From NCBI GenBank assembly GCA_040380145.1, contig JBEIJQ010000047.1, forward strand, positions 1 through 20,255: a stretch of DNA of 20,255 bases. The letters run 5' to 3'. Each line of letters begins with the position of its first letter. The first letter of the stretch is position 1. The stretch comes from JBEIJQ01 sp040380145. GTDB taxonomy: Bacteria > Bacteroidota > Bacteroidia > Chitinophagales > Saprospiraceae. The notes under the pieces are model-generated. The model saw only the letters and a program-made list of their open reading frames with translations. It had not been told where the DNA came from and ran no database searches. The translations under genes and the position numbers were made by a program. Of this stretch, positions 7,595 to 16,074 are shown one piece after another.

Positions 7595-10439
7595 GCGTTT
7601 TCTTGAATTCCGGCGGACAAATGGAGGCCAAAGCGTCTTTGGCCTTGACGGTGCGGCTGAAATTCTTTTCGGCGAAAGCCCGACCGAGTTTGTTCTGCAA
7701 CAGCACCGTCTGCCGCGCGTCGGCGCGGTTGTAAAGAGCCTGTTTGAGCAACTGGTAGGATTCCTCGAAGGACTCCCTTTCGGCGAAACGGTTGGCCCCG
7801 GCGAGTTGCAGGGTGCCGTTTTTCTCGCCCAGCAGGTAGGTGTACAATTTGCCGGAAGGGTGCTCTTTGAGGTTTGCGGACACCAACGGATCTGCGTACA
7901 GTTTGGCGGCTTCCTCGAAGTAAGCGATGGCCCGGGCGTGGTCGAACAGCCGGATCTTGTCGGAGGCATCTGCCAAGGTCTGTTGATATCGGGCACAGGC
8001 GTTCACGCGGTCGCGCAAAGAATTCAGTCTTTCGGGCGCGATTTTGCAAGAGGGATATTCCCGGACCACATTTTCGGCACCGCGCATCTCGTTCTGCGCC
8101 GCGAGGTAGTCTGCGGCGGCGGCCATGCGTTCGCAGCGGTCGAGGGCGGCGGCGTGCAAACCGAGGGCGTTTTGGCAAATGCGCTCCTCGATGCGCCGGA
8201 AGGCCGCCGCGACGCCGGGATCCTGTGCCACGTTTTCGCGGGCGGCCTCGTCTTGCAGGAGCGGCCCTTCGCGCCGCAGGCGGGCGTTGTCGGGCTGTTC
8301 GGCCAGCAGCTGGTCGATTTTCTGGATCACCTTGTTGGAGGCCGCCGAATAGAGTTTTCCGCCCACGGCCTTGGCCCGGCCCTTGGCCGAAAAACCATAT
8401 TCGCCGTCCAAAGCCGCGGCCTGCCGAAAACTCACCAATGCCTCTTGGTGGCGGTTTTGGGTTTCCGCCGCCTCGCCCTCGGCCACGAGGCGCAGGTAAT
8501 TTTCCAACTGGATGTCCTCCACCAGTTTTTCCGCAGAGGAAACCTCCGCTGTCAGGCGGGAGGCTTGGGCAAAGGCCAGGGCTTCCCGTGCGTTGGACAG
8601 CGCGGAAGGCAGGTTTTTGGCCTTCAGTTCACGGGCACCGATGGCGTACAGCGATTGGAACTTGGTCTGGGAAAATTGCGCGCGGATATTTTCAGGGGTC
8701 TGGGCAAATTCCGGTGCGAAACGCCAGGAGTCCGCAAAGTCCGCTTGGATCAGATCGAGCCGCGCAAGGGCATCGTTGCAGGCCTGCAGGCTTTGTTCGG
8801 GGCGCTTGTCGTCGAAAAATTTGCGGGCCTGTTTGGCCTTGTCCGCCAATTCTTGGGCATATTGGGCGGCTTGGGCCGTGAGTACCGAGGTACGGAGGGC
8901 GGCCAGATCGGCGTCACCGTTCAGCGCGCCTTGGTTTGCCCGCACGAAAGATTCCGCCTCGGCCAGTCCCCGCCGGGCATCGGCCAACCGTCCCGCCTTG
9001 AGATCGGATTCGGTCTTGGCCACCGTGATCCGGAGTTTTTCCTGCAGGACAGAGCGGCGGAACTGCTCCAAATCCACATCGGGACGGATGCGGAATTCCT
9101 GCTGTTGCGCCTTGAGCGACTCGATATCGGACAGCGCGCGGTCGAACTGGCGGTCGCGGAATGCTTGTTGGGCCACCGCCAAGCGATCGCCGAAATCGGC
9201 TTCCCGAATGGAAGCCTGGGCCCGGTCGATACCGGCCACATCGAAGGGATATCCCGTCAATCGGCGGGCGAATGACCGGGCCGAGTTGCAGGCTTCCTCT
9301 GCTTCGCGGTATTTTTTTTCGCCTTTCAATCTTTCAGCATCCGACAACCGGACGCCCAGCAGCGCATCGGCCAGCGAAAAGGCCTGTCGGCGCAATTCGC
9401 CGCCCGTGTTCGGGTCGCCCAACATGTCGGCCAAGGTCTGTTCGGAGCGGGCGTATTGTTTTTCTTCGAAAAAAATACTGGCCGACAGGTATTGGGAAGG
9501 TCCGTACCGATTGTTGGCGGCCAGCGATTTGTCCACCGAACGACGGGCGGAAGCAAAATCTTTTCTTTCGTAAAAGCGCAGCGCCTCCGAGTAATACAGT
9601 TCGTGCACCGTGGACTGCAAAGCCGTGAGTCGGGCTTGTCGCACACGGAGCTCGTCGCCGAAACGGCCGCCCAAGAGGTTGAGGTTGCCCGGATCATAGG
9701 CTCTGGGCGCGCGCAGGCGCAGTTCTTCCCAAAACGGCGCGTTGCCCATTCCCGTGTAAGCCCGGTCGAGCTCCGCCAGACGGCCCGCGAGGGTGGGCAG
9801 ATCGTCGGGGCGGGGATTGTCGAGGGGAATGGTCTGCAACTCGGCCGACATGCGCTGGATGTCGAGCACGGCCGTTTCGTACAGGCGCAGGGATTCCATT
9901 TTTCGGCGCAGCCGCCCGACATTGTTGTTTCCGTACAGCATTTCCGCGGAAACGATCCGGACGGTGTAGTTGCGGGTGGCCACCGTGTCGGTGAACTCCA
10001 GCCGGAAGGGCTGCACGGCCCCGTTTTCGGCGATCGGTTGGTTGGGGAAGGTGCGGGATTGAACGGACTGTCCGTTGCGGAGCAGTTCCAGCACCACGGT
10101 AGTCCCTTCCGGCACGAAGGGGGACGAAAAATCGAAACCTTTGGGCCGCGGAAGGCCGGCGGCCTCAAATTGGGAAAACTCGACGGTCGCCTCGATCCGA
10201 CGGCCAGCACCGGCCAGCACACGGCTGCGGACGCTGTAGCGCAAGTCGAATTCCACTCGTTTGGGATCTTGCGGATCGAACTCCCGCATCAGGTCGCGCA
10301 ATGGGCCGGCAGAAACACCTTGCACATTGAGATAGGAATAGTGCAGGGTCGCCGGAAAATTGTCGTCCAACAGGACATCCTGCTGAGCAAAAGCCTTGAA
10401 AAAGCCGAAGAGGGCGACGATGGCCAAGGGAAACTTCAT
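7536..10439 (-). CDS. Large exported alpha-solenoid (TPR-like) protein of unknown function
   Basis: The 967-residue product begins with a clear signal peptide (MKFPLAIVALFGFFKAFAQQ, cleavage probably after AFA). Residues about 25-175 look beta-rich (DLRYSVRSRV, EGTTVVLELLRNGQSV, NYTVRIVSAE). The remainder is almost wholly helical and Ala/Arg/Glu-rich, with tetratricopeptide-like helix pairs such as ALRFYERKDFASARRSVDKS, AEEACNSARSF and QEALVSFRQAAALDGEYGFS. I recognise no catalytic motif. It is probably a periplasmic or outer-membrane-associated scaffold. The ATG at 10439 was chosen because it begins the signal peptide; upstream in-frame codons run through a terminator hairpin. It is downstream of the AP2 gene but separated from it by that terminator. 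The family name is uncertain. Confidence 0.82.
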   Translation of the reverse strand: MKFPLAIVALFGFFKAFAQQDVLLDDNFPATLHYSYLNVQGVSAGPLRDLMREFDPQDPKRVEFDLRYSVRSRVLAGAGRRIEATVEFSQFEAAGLPRPKGFDFSSPFVPEGTTVVLELLRNGQSVQSRTFPNQPIAENGAVQPFRLEFTDTVATRNYTVRIVSAEMLYGNNNVGRLRRKMESLRLYETAVLDIQRMSAELQTIPLDNPRPDDLPTLAGRLAELDRAYTGMGNAPFWEELRLRAPRAYDPGNLNLLGGRFGDELRVRQARLTALQSTVHELYYSEALRFYERKDFASARRSVDKSLAANNRYGPSQYLSASIFFEEKQYARSEQTLADMLGDPNTGGELRRQAFSLADALLGVRLSDAERLKGEKKYREAEEACNSARSFARRLTGYPFDVAGIDRAQASIREADFGDRLAVAQQAFRDRQFDRALSDIESLKAQQQEFRIRPDVDLEQFRRSVLQEKLRITVAKTESDLKAGRLADARRGLAEAESFVRANQGALNGDADLAALRTSVLTAQAAQYAQELADKAKQARKFFDDKRPEQSLQACNDALARLDLIQADFADSWRFAPEFAQTPENIRAQFSQTKFQSLYAIGARELKAKNLPSALSNAREALAFAQASRLTAEVSSAEKLVEDIQLENYLRLVAEGEAAETQNRHQEALVSFRQAAALDGEYGFSAKGRAKAVGGKLYSAASNKVIQKIDQLLAEQPDNARLRREGPLLQDEAARENVAQDPGVAAAFRRIEERICQNALGLHAAALDRCERMAAAADYLAAQNEMRGAENVVREYPSCKIAPERLNSLRDRVNACARYQQTLADASDKIRLFDHARAIAYFEEAAKLYADPLVSANLKEHPSGKLYTYLLGEKNGTLQLAGANRFAERESFEESYQLLKQALYNRADARQTVLLQNKLGRAFAEKNFSRTVKAKDALASICPPEFKKTLKAFQKAFSARWKELERLP

Positions 10440-10468
10440 GTGGAAAAAAAGTTGTTGAAAGATGCCCA

Positions 10469-10476
10469 CAAAAATA
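10469..10476 (-). promoter_or_regulatory. Possible -7 element of the solenoid gene
   Basis: On the minus strand TATTTTTG matches TAnnTTTG and lies 29 nt upstream of the ATG at 10439. It directly follows the U-tract of the upstream terminator. No -33 element is visible because that position is inside the GC-rich terminator stem, so T-richness of the terminator tail could explain the match by chance. Confidence 0.35.
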
Positions 10477-10509
10477 AAAAAAAAGCCCGGCCCCGTAACG
10501 GGGCCGGGC
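10476..10509 (-). terminator. Intrinsic terminator of the AP2-domain gene
   Basis: A perfect 10-bp GC-rich stem (GCCCGGCCCC at 10485-10494 pairs with 10500-10509), extendable by one pair, is followed on the minus strand by nine U (10476-10484) and then more U-rich sequence. It starts 44 nt past the stop codon of the AP2-domain gene and faces that gene's direction. Confidence 0.92.
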
Positions 10510-10553
10510 ATGGCTTGGGCCGTGGCCAAACAAGGGGAAAGCCCCCGAAAAGG

Positions 10554-11213
10554 TCACTGGCGTTTGATGATGATCTTGCCCTCCGGCTGCGCGTTCCCCT
10601 TGCGGCGGGGCGAGCGTCGGCGAACGCTTTCGTTGTAACTGGCTTTTTTGGGCTTTTTGGATCGCATTTCAGAGGTCACCGGCTTGCCGATCACATTGAG
10701 CGTGGCCTCTTCGCCGAAGTATTCCACAGCTCGTTCGTTGTAGCAGGCAGCGGCCTCTTCCGGCGTGGCAAAAACGCCGAGGTTCAAAGGCTTGCGATCG
10801 TAGTAGATCATCGCCTTCCAGCCCTTGCCGTAACGATAGACGCCTCTGTAACCCGAAACTCCATAAGCCTTGCACTTGCGAGCGATTTTCGAGATGCTCG
10901 CCCATTCGAGGTTTTCCACGCGACAGTCCAGTTTGTTGTCGTTGCGGATCCTGACCGAGTGGCAGTCTTCGGGCGATTCTTTTTCCAGAAAGTGCTCAGC
11001 GATGTACTTGTGCAGATAAATCGTCTCCACCTTGTACGTACCGTCGGAGCGGCGCCAAGATTTTTGGTAAACAGCATAGCCGGCAGAGTGCAGGCGTAGA
11101 TTTTCCAAGAGGCCCAGCCGCTTGAAATACAGATTGTTGTCGAGATGCTCGTACACGTGGGCATCCACCAGTACGGTAGCATCCGAATTTTTGAGCTTGA
11201 TCTTGAATAGCAT
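10554..11213 (-). CDS. AP2-domain DNA-binding protein with a degenerate HNH-like N-terminal region
   Basis: This 219-residue protein has three parts. Residues about 62-104 resemble an HNH homing-endonuclease core: IYLHKYIAEHFLEKE, then a segment ending CRVENLEW. The position normally held by the catalytic His (as in VNHIDGNK) is Ile89 in VRIRNDNK, so nuclease activity is unlikely. Residues about 118-173 form an AP2 domain, with GYRGVYRYGKGWKAMIYY, LGVFATPEEAAACYNERA and a final GEEATLN. The tail (185-219) is rich in Lys and Arg. AP2 domains in bacteria usually accompany homing endonucleases; here a retained DNA-binding or regulatory role is inferred. The ATG at 11213 was preferred over one at 11261 because a promoter element overlaps the latter. 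The gene has its own promoter and terminator. Confidence 0.8.
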   Translation of the reverse strand: MLFKIKLKNSDATVLVDAHVYEHLDNNLYFKRLGLLENLRLHSAGYAVYQKSWRRSDGTYKVETIYLHKYIAEHFLEKESPEDCHSVRIRNDNKLDCRVENLEWASISKIARKCKAYGVSGYRGVYRYGKGWKAMIYYDRKPLNLGVFATPEEAAACYNERAVEYFGEEATLNVIGKPVTSEMRSKKPKKASYNESVRRRSPRRKGNAQPEGKIIIKRQ

Positions 11214-11258
11214 GTCAACTCGTGTGTGTGCGTTTAAAAATCTATGTTGGAATTGGTG

Positions 11259-11286
11259 CAAATGTAAAACAACGCGGATAAATCAA
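11259..11286 (-). promoter_or_regulatory. Promoter of the AP2-domain gene
   Basis: On the minus strand TTG (11284-11286), a 17-nt spacer and TACATTTG (11259-11266) match the Bacteroidota pattern TTG-N17-23-TAnnTTTG. Predicted initiation near 11252 gives a leader of about 40 nt and supports the ATG at 11213 as the true start. Confidence 0.6.
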
Positions 11287-11691
11287 CTAATTTTAGGCGT
11301 GTATTTTTTTAACAATTTGAAAAAGAAAAGAGTTCAGAGAGGCATAAAAATCTGTATTTTGAAGCATCGGTTTGGTTCGTAAAGATCTTTTTTCGCAAAC
11401 AAAGTCAAAAAACAAAAAGTTCGGATCTCTCATAAACGCCGTACATACCGTATGCAAAAAGTGAGCTGATTCGGATGTATTTTTATGAAATTTGCTTGTT
11501 TTAACGCTGTTGATCTTCATGCCAGGCAGAAAAACCATTTTTTTTCCAAACAATTTCATTTCGACGCAATTTTTCCCAAAAAATGACCGTCATCATTTCA
11601 AAGTGGAAACCTCCGCCGTTCATTTGCCCGCGAAGTTCGTCCAGGTCGAACCCGGTCCGTGACGGCAAAGCGACAAACGGAGACAAAAGCC

Positions 11692-11721
11692 TTTCACAGT
11701 TTCCGTGTCTTTCTATTTTTG
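11692..11721 (+). promoter_or_regulatory. Probable promoter of the propeller gene
   Basis: TATTTTTG (11714-11721) matches the -7 consensus exactly. TTTC (11692-11695), 18 nt upstream, is a one-mismatch -33 element. Initiation near 11728 would leave a leader of about 16 nt before the ATG at 11744 and would exclude the in-frame upstream start at 11705. Confidence 0.5.
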
Positions 11722-11743
11722 CATCCAACCAACTTCCGCCTAC

Positions 11744-13021
11744 ATGCCCACCCCTTCGCACAAAAACAGTTTTTTTTCCGGTCCGATCGCGGTGCCGATC
11801 GTCGTAGCCTTTTTGATCATCTTCGCTCTCGAATCACGGGCACAGGCTTGGACTTTTTACCGCACCGACAACAGTGGTCTGCCCTTCAACACCGTGAACG
11901 CCCTGCAGGTGGATCCACAGGACAACCTCTGGATCGGCACCGAATACGGCTTGGCTCGATTGTCGGCCAACGGTGCCTGGACGATTTGGCAGACATTCAA
12001 TTCCGGCATTCCGGGCGACGCGGTCAGGAGCCTGCACTGGGATCCGCCCACCGGAGGGATCTGGGTCGGCACCTACCAGAACGGCGTGGCCCTGTTCGAC
12101 GGCAACAACTCTTGGACCTACTACAACACGGCCAACAGCGGTCTGAGCGACGATTATGTGCGCAGCATCGCTTTGGACAGCCAGGGCGGGACCTGGTTCG
12201 GCACCGCGGGCGGCCTGTGCCGCTTCCAGAACGGCGCTTGGAACGTCTGGACACAGCAGAACACCCCAGTGATGCGTTCGAGCAACATTTCGGCGTTGGG
12301 CGTGGATTCTACGGGCACGATTTGGATCGGCACTATCAACGGTGGGCTTTCACATTTCTCCAACGGCACGATGGGCACCTATTACAATGGCAACAGTCTG
12401 CTGACCGACAACACCATCCTCGATCTGGATTTCGATGCGGCCGACAATCTGTGGCTGGCCACGCCCACCGGCGGCATCAACATCCGCCAAACGGACGGCT
12501 CGTGGTCCCGGTTGACCACGATGAACGCCGGGCTGCCGACCAACAGTTACTACAGCGTCTGTCTGCGGGAAAACCAACCCTTCTTGGGAGCGCAATATCA
12601 CGGTCTGATATGGGAAAACGACGGCTCGTTCGTCCACTACGATGCGGCCAACTCCCCTTTGCCGGAGAACGCGCTGCTCTGCCTGGCCGACGACGCGGCG
12701 GGCAGGATATGGATCGGGACCTACAATTCGGGGCTGGTTTCCTTTTCGCCGGATTCGGTGCAGACCGGGCTTGTCCATGAACCTGCACCGGAGGAGCAAC
12801 CCGTATTCTGGGCGCCCGCCACGGGAGCCCTGCGTTTTTCCGCCACGGAGGACCACCGCTACGAAGTGTTCGACGCAACCGGCGCACTGGTACAGATCGG
12901 ACTGTTGGCCGCGGGCGAAAAGTGGATCCATTTGCCGGCCTCGGCGACCGGGGCATTGGTCCTTCGGGCCGTTTCGACGGCCACGGGCCGACCCTTCGTG
13001 CGAAAATTCCTGAGGGAATAA
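11744..13021 (+). CDS. Exported seven-bladed beta-propeller protein with a T9SS-like C-terminal domain
   Basis: The 425-residue protein has a hydrophobic N-terminal segment (about 12-33, ending SRAQA) that acts as signal peptide. Seven repeats of about 40 residues follow, each with a core like NLWIGTEYGLARL. Cores lie near residues 61, 106, 149, 192, 235, 280 and 321, the pattern of two-component-regulator propeller repeats. The sixth is degenerate (PFLGAQYHGLIWE). The last 60 residues (YEVFDATGALVQIG to PFVRKFLRE) look like a type IX secretion sorting domain. There is no kinase or DNA-binding domain, so it is a free surface or secreted propeller, not a hybrid sensor. Its ligand is unknown. 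The SNF2 gene follows after 77 nt. Confidence 0.87.
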   Translation: MPTPSHKNSFFSGPIAVPIVVAFLIIFALESRAQAWTFYRTDNSGLPFNTVNALQVDPQDNLWIGTEYGLARLSANGAWTIWQTFNSGIPGDAVRSLHWDPPTGGIWVGTYQNGVALFDGNNSWTYYNTANSGLSDDYVRSIALDSQGGTWFGTAGGLCRFQNGAWNVWTQQNTPVMRSSNISALGVDSTGTIWIGTINGGLSHFSNGTMGTYYNGNSLLTDNTILDLDFDAADNLWLATPTGGINIRQTDGSWSRLTTMNAGLPTNSYYSVCLRENQPFLGAQYHGLIWENDGSFVHYDAANSPLPENALLCLADDAAGRIWIGTYNSGLVSFSPDSVQTGLVHEPAPEEQPVFWAPATGALRFSATEDHRYEVFDATGALVQIGLLAAGEKWIHLPASATGALVLRAVSTATGRPFVRKFLRE

Positions 13022-13098
13022 GCCGCAAGCCGCCAGAGAAGCCTTACCTTTACAGTTTTTCGGACAGGAACGGTTTTGTCCGCCACGCAACTTTTTTG

Positions 13099-16047
13099 AT
13101 GAGGCTTCTTTTCAACATCTCCAAACACCCGACCCTCGGGTTTCTGCCCTCCGCCTATGCCGTCCAGACCGACGAAAACGGTCAGATGGGCTATGCCACG
13201 GCAAAAGTGTACGCACACACGCTCGAAAGCCATTCCATCGCACCGGACGATGTCTCCAAGCATCTTTTCGCCGTGGTGGAAGCCTGTTCGGAGGAAAGTT
13301 TGGAAAATCGGCTCAACGCCAAGAGCAAACGCAAAAAACCGCTCGCCAAGCTGCTGGAGGACGGGGATGTGAAAACCGAGGCGATCGCTTTTTTGGAGCG
13401 GCAACTGGACGCTTTTCTGCGCACTTTGAAAGAAAACGGGCTCCCGTTGGGGCTCGAGGTTTTCCGCAAAACATACGTGCCGCCCCAATTGCTGCATTTT
13501 GCCGACGAGGCCCCTCAACCCCAGTTTTTTTTCAACAAAACCCCGGAGGGCATCCGCTACCAGCTCCGTTTCCAAGAAAAAGGACGCTCGCACCGCGTAT
13601 CCGAGCGGTTTTCCGAGGTGCTGTCCAATTCGCCGGCCTGGGTGGTCTTCGAGCGTGGCGTGCACCACCTGCCCGACTTGAACGGCAAAATGATCGTGCC
13701 TTTCCAAAAGCAGGACGAATTGTTCGTGGCCGAGCGTTTTGCCAACGATTATTTCAAGAAATTCATCGTCCGGGTGGCCGCCAAGGCGGAGATCGAAGCC
13801 GAGGGATTCGATATGGTACACCGCGAGAGGATCGAACGGGCCGAGGTCGAACTCGCGGAATTGCCCTTTCGGGACTGCTGCGGACTGAAACTGTCTTTTT
13901 TTTACGGAAAAGAAAAATTCGATTTCGACCGCAAGCCCTATTCCCGGACCCGCTTGGTTTTGGGCGAAAACGGCGAGGTGGCCATCGAACAGGCAAAAAG
14001 GGACCTCGGTGCCGAACAGCGATGGGCGGAAATCCTGCTCGGACAAGGCCTTGTCCTTGGCGAGGAAGGCTTGTTCGCGCCGCCAGGCATCGTCGATATC
14101 CTGGACCTGGCCGTTTGGCTCACAGAGCAAAAGCCCCTCATCGAATCGCTGGGGCTGTCGGTGTCCGAGCCGATGCTCGGCGAAAAGAGGATCTGCCTCG
14201 ACCTGGCCGAGCAGCAGCTCGAATGGCACCAGGAAGGCGACTGGTTCGACATCCGCGGCACGGTCCGCATCGGCGACCGGACGGTGCCTTTCGTGCAACT
14301 GGCGCCCTACATCCGTTCGGGCGACCGTTTGTTTCCGCTCGGCGACGGACGCTTTGCCGTGATCCCATCGGAATGGATGGAGCGTTTCGGGCCTTTTTTC
14401 CAATTGGCCGACACTGGGACCGGGCAGGCCCGGATCGCCAAAAGCCAGTACACCCTCTTAGAGGACCTGCCGCTGCCCCGTGTCCCGGCCCGCGCGGAAA
14501 AACACTTTTCTCCTCCAGCAGACCTGAACGCCACCCTGCGCCCCTATCAAGAAGAAGGCCTCCGCTGGCTGTTCGGGCTCTATGCCGACGGTTTGGGCGG
14601 TTGCTTGGCCGACGACATGGGGCTGGGCAAAACTTTGCAGACCATCGGCATGCTGCTGGTCGCGCAACGGGAAAAAAACCTTCGGGAAGCTCCCGCTCCC
14701 GAGTCGCCCGCCCACTCCGCCCCCCAGTTAGCCCTTTTCGGCGGCTCCGCGATTGGCGGCCAACGGCCCTTGCAGGCCCTCGTCGTGCTGCCCGCCTCTC
14801 TGGTGTTCAATTGGAGGAGCGAGCTCGGGCGTTTTGCCCCCAATCTTACTTATTGCGTACACACGGGATCCAAAAGGGCGCGCTCGGAGGGTCTGCTGCG
14901 CAACTTCGACGTGGTGCTGACCACTTACCACACATTGCTCAAGGACAGTTTTTTTCTGCAAAAATTGGATTTCGAATATGTGGTATTGGACGAGGCCCAA
15001 CAGATCAAGAACAAAGACTCCAAACTTTTTGCGGCGGTGAACGAATTGCGCGCCCGCAACAAACTCTCGCTCAGCGGCACACCGATCGAAAACTCTCTGT
15101 CGGAACTTTGGGCGCAAATGGAGTTCGTCAACCCGGGCCTGCTGGGCACCTATCACCATTTCAAGCGGCACTACCAGATGCCGATCGAAAAGCAGCGCGA
15201 CGCCGAACGCACGGAATCCCTGCGGCGGCTGATCGCCCCGTTCCTGTTGCGCCGCTCTAAATCGGCCGTGGAGAAAGACCTGCCCGAGCTCACGCGCCAA
15301 GTGTATTATTCGGAAATGGCCGAGGAGCAGCGCAAGCGCTACGAAAGGGAAAAGTCCATGGTTCGGAATTACATCCTCGAACATTACAGCTCCGGAGACG
15401 GGCAGTTCCGGATCCAAGTACTGAGCGCCCTGACGCGGCTGCGGCAACTGGCAAACCACCCGGCGCTGCTCAAGGGGCATCCGGCGTTCGATGCCGTGGG
15501 CGGAGATGCCGAAGAAATGGAGCCATCCGGCGAAATCGGCAGCGGCAAATTCGACGACATCGTCCACCACTTGGACGTGATCCGCCGGTCCGGCCAAAAA
15601 GCCCTGCTTTTTTCACAGTTCGTGGGTCAATTGGAACTCTACGGGGAATGGCTGCGGGAGCAGGGAATCCCCTTTGTGATGCTGACTGGCAGCACGCCGA
15701 CCGACAAGCGGGAGGCGGCGGTCCGGGCATTCGAGCAAGATCCTGACATGGCTTTTTTCCTGATTTCGATCAAAGCGGGCGGCAGCGGGCTCAACCTCAC
15801 GGCGGCCGACTATGTACTGTTGGCCGATCCGTGGTGGAACCCGGCAGTGGAAGAACAGGCCATTGCCAGGGCCCACCGCATCGGTCAGACCAAAAAGGTA
15901 GTGGCGATCAAGTTCATCGCCAAAGACAGCATCGAAGAGAAAATACTGATCCTGCAGGACAAAAAAAGGCAGATCGCCGCTGATTTCGTGGATCAGCAAG
16001 GCAATCTGCCCGTTGAAAAAGAAGACCTCGAGTTCTTGGTGAGCTGA
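13099..16047 (+). CDS. SNF2/RAD54-family DNA-dependent ATPase
   Basis: A 982-residue SWI2/SNF2 ATPase. Helicase motifs are complete: I DDMGLGKT (505-512), Ia VVLPASLVFNW, II DEAQ (631-634), III LSGTPIENSLSELW (from about 658), then FLLRRSKSAVEKDLPE. The second RecA domain has ALLFSQFVGQL, SIKAGGSGLNL (890-900), ADPWWNP and motif VI QAIARAHRIGQ (920-930). The first roughly 470 residues form a long region I do not recognise; no SWIM zinc finger (CxCx..CxH) is visible. Such proteins translocate on duplex DNA and remodel bound proteins; in bacteria the HepA/RapA branch acts on RNA polymerase, but this one lacks a clear Tudor-like region. The ATG at 13099 was chosen because upstream in-frame codons lie in the propeller gene. 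Confidence 0.92.
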   Translation: MRLLFNISKHPTLGFLPSAYAVQTDENGQMGYATAKVYAHTLESHSIAPDDVSKHLFAVVEACSEESLENRLNAKSKRKKPLAKLLEDGDVKTEAIAFLERQLDAFLRTLKENGLPLGLEVFRKTYVPPQLLHFADEAPQPQFFFNKTPEGIRYQLRFQEKGRSHRVSERFSEVLSNSPAWVVFERGVHHLPDLNGKMIVPFQKQDELFVAERFANDYFKKFIVRVAAKAEIEAEGFDMVHRERIERAEVELAELPFRDCCGLKLSFFYGKEKFDFDRKPYSRTRLVLGENGEVAIEQAKRDLGAEQRWAEILLGQGLVLGEEGLFAPPGIVDILDLAVWLTEQKPLIESLGLSVSEPMLGEKRICLDLAEQQLEWHQEGDWFDIRGTVRIGDRTVPFVQLAPYIRSGDRLFPLGDGRFAVIPSEWMERFGPFFQLADTGTGQARIAKSQYTLLEDLPLPRVPARAEKHFSPPADLNATLRPYQEEGLRWLFGLYADGLGGCLADDMGLGKTLQTIGMLLVAQREKNLREAPAPESPAHSAPQLALFGGSAIGGQRPLQALVVLPASLVFNWRSELGRFAPNLTYCVHTGSKRARSEGLLRNFDVVLTTYHTLLKDSFFLQKLDFEYVVLDEAQQIKNKDSKLFAAVNELRARNKLSLSGTPIENSLSELWAQMEFVNPGLLGTYHHFKRHYQMPIEKQRDAERTESLRRLIAPFLLRRSKSAVEKDLPELTRQVYYSEMAEEQRKRYEREKSMVRNYILEHYSSGDGQFRIQVLSALTRLRQLANHPALLKGHPAFDAVGGDAEEMEPSGEIGSGKFDDIVHHLDVIRRSGQKALLFSQFVGQLELYGEWLREQGIPFVMLTGSTPTDKREAAVRAFEQDPDMAFFLISIKAGGSGLNLTAADYVLLADPWWNPAVEEQAIARAHRIGQTKKVVAIKFIAKDSIEEKILILQDKKRQIAADFVDQQGNLPVEKEDLEFLVS

Positions 16048-16074
16048 TAACCGACCGACGACGGCCCCGAACGA

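Larger units (their letters stand above)
11214..11743. other. 530-bp AT-rich divergent intergenic region
   Basis: This gap lies between the divergent AP2-domain gene and the propeller gene and is the longest non-coding stretch in the window. It holds the two promoters listed separately at its edges. Base composition is clearly more A/T-rich than the flanking genes, mainly from 11280 to 11580, with many A and T runs. A small inverted repeat, CATA-ccg-TATG, occurs near 11450. Short reading frames are present but have no start context, codon pattern or similarity that I would trust. No RNA gene was recognised. Confidence 0.4.

Noticed and set aside
6011..7996. A 661-residue open frame on the minus strand across kdsC and the deacetylase
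   Set aside because: It runs antisense to the deacetylase gene and out of frame with kdsC and the solenoid gene, with low-complexity Arg/Pro/His content. The genes it crosses have clear family motifs.
11293..11559. Small minus-strand reading frame of 88 codons in the AT-rich gap
   Set aside because: It shows no start context, promoter, terminator or recognisable pattern. Open frames of this length are plausible by chance here.
11744..13021. Hybrid two-component sensor
   Set aside because: The propeller repeats are typical of such sensors, but the protein ends after a sorting-like domain with no Y_Y_Y, kinase or helix-turn-helix region.
13061..13098. Hairpin CGGACA...TGTCCG followed by a T-run, as a terminator of the propeller gene
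   Set aside because: The stem is only 6 bp with a 10-nt loop, and the T-run begins 9 nt after the stem and abuts the SNF2 start codon. It is too weak to call.
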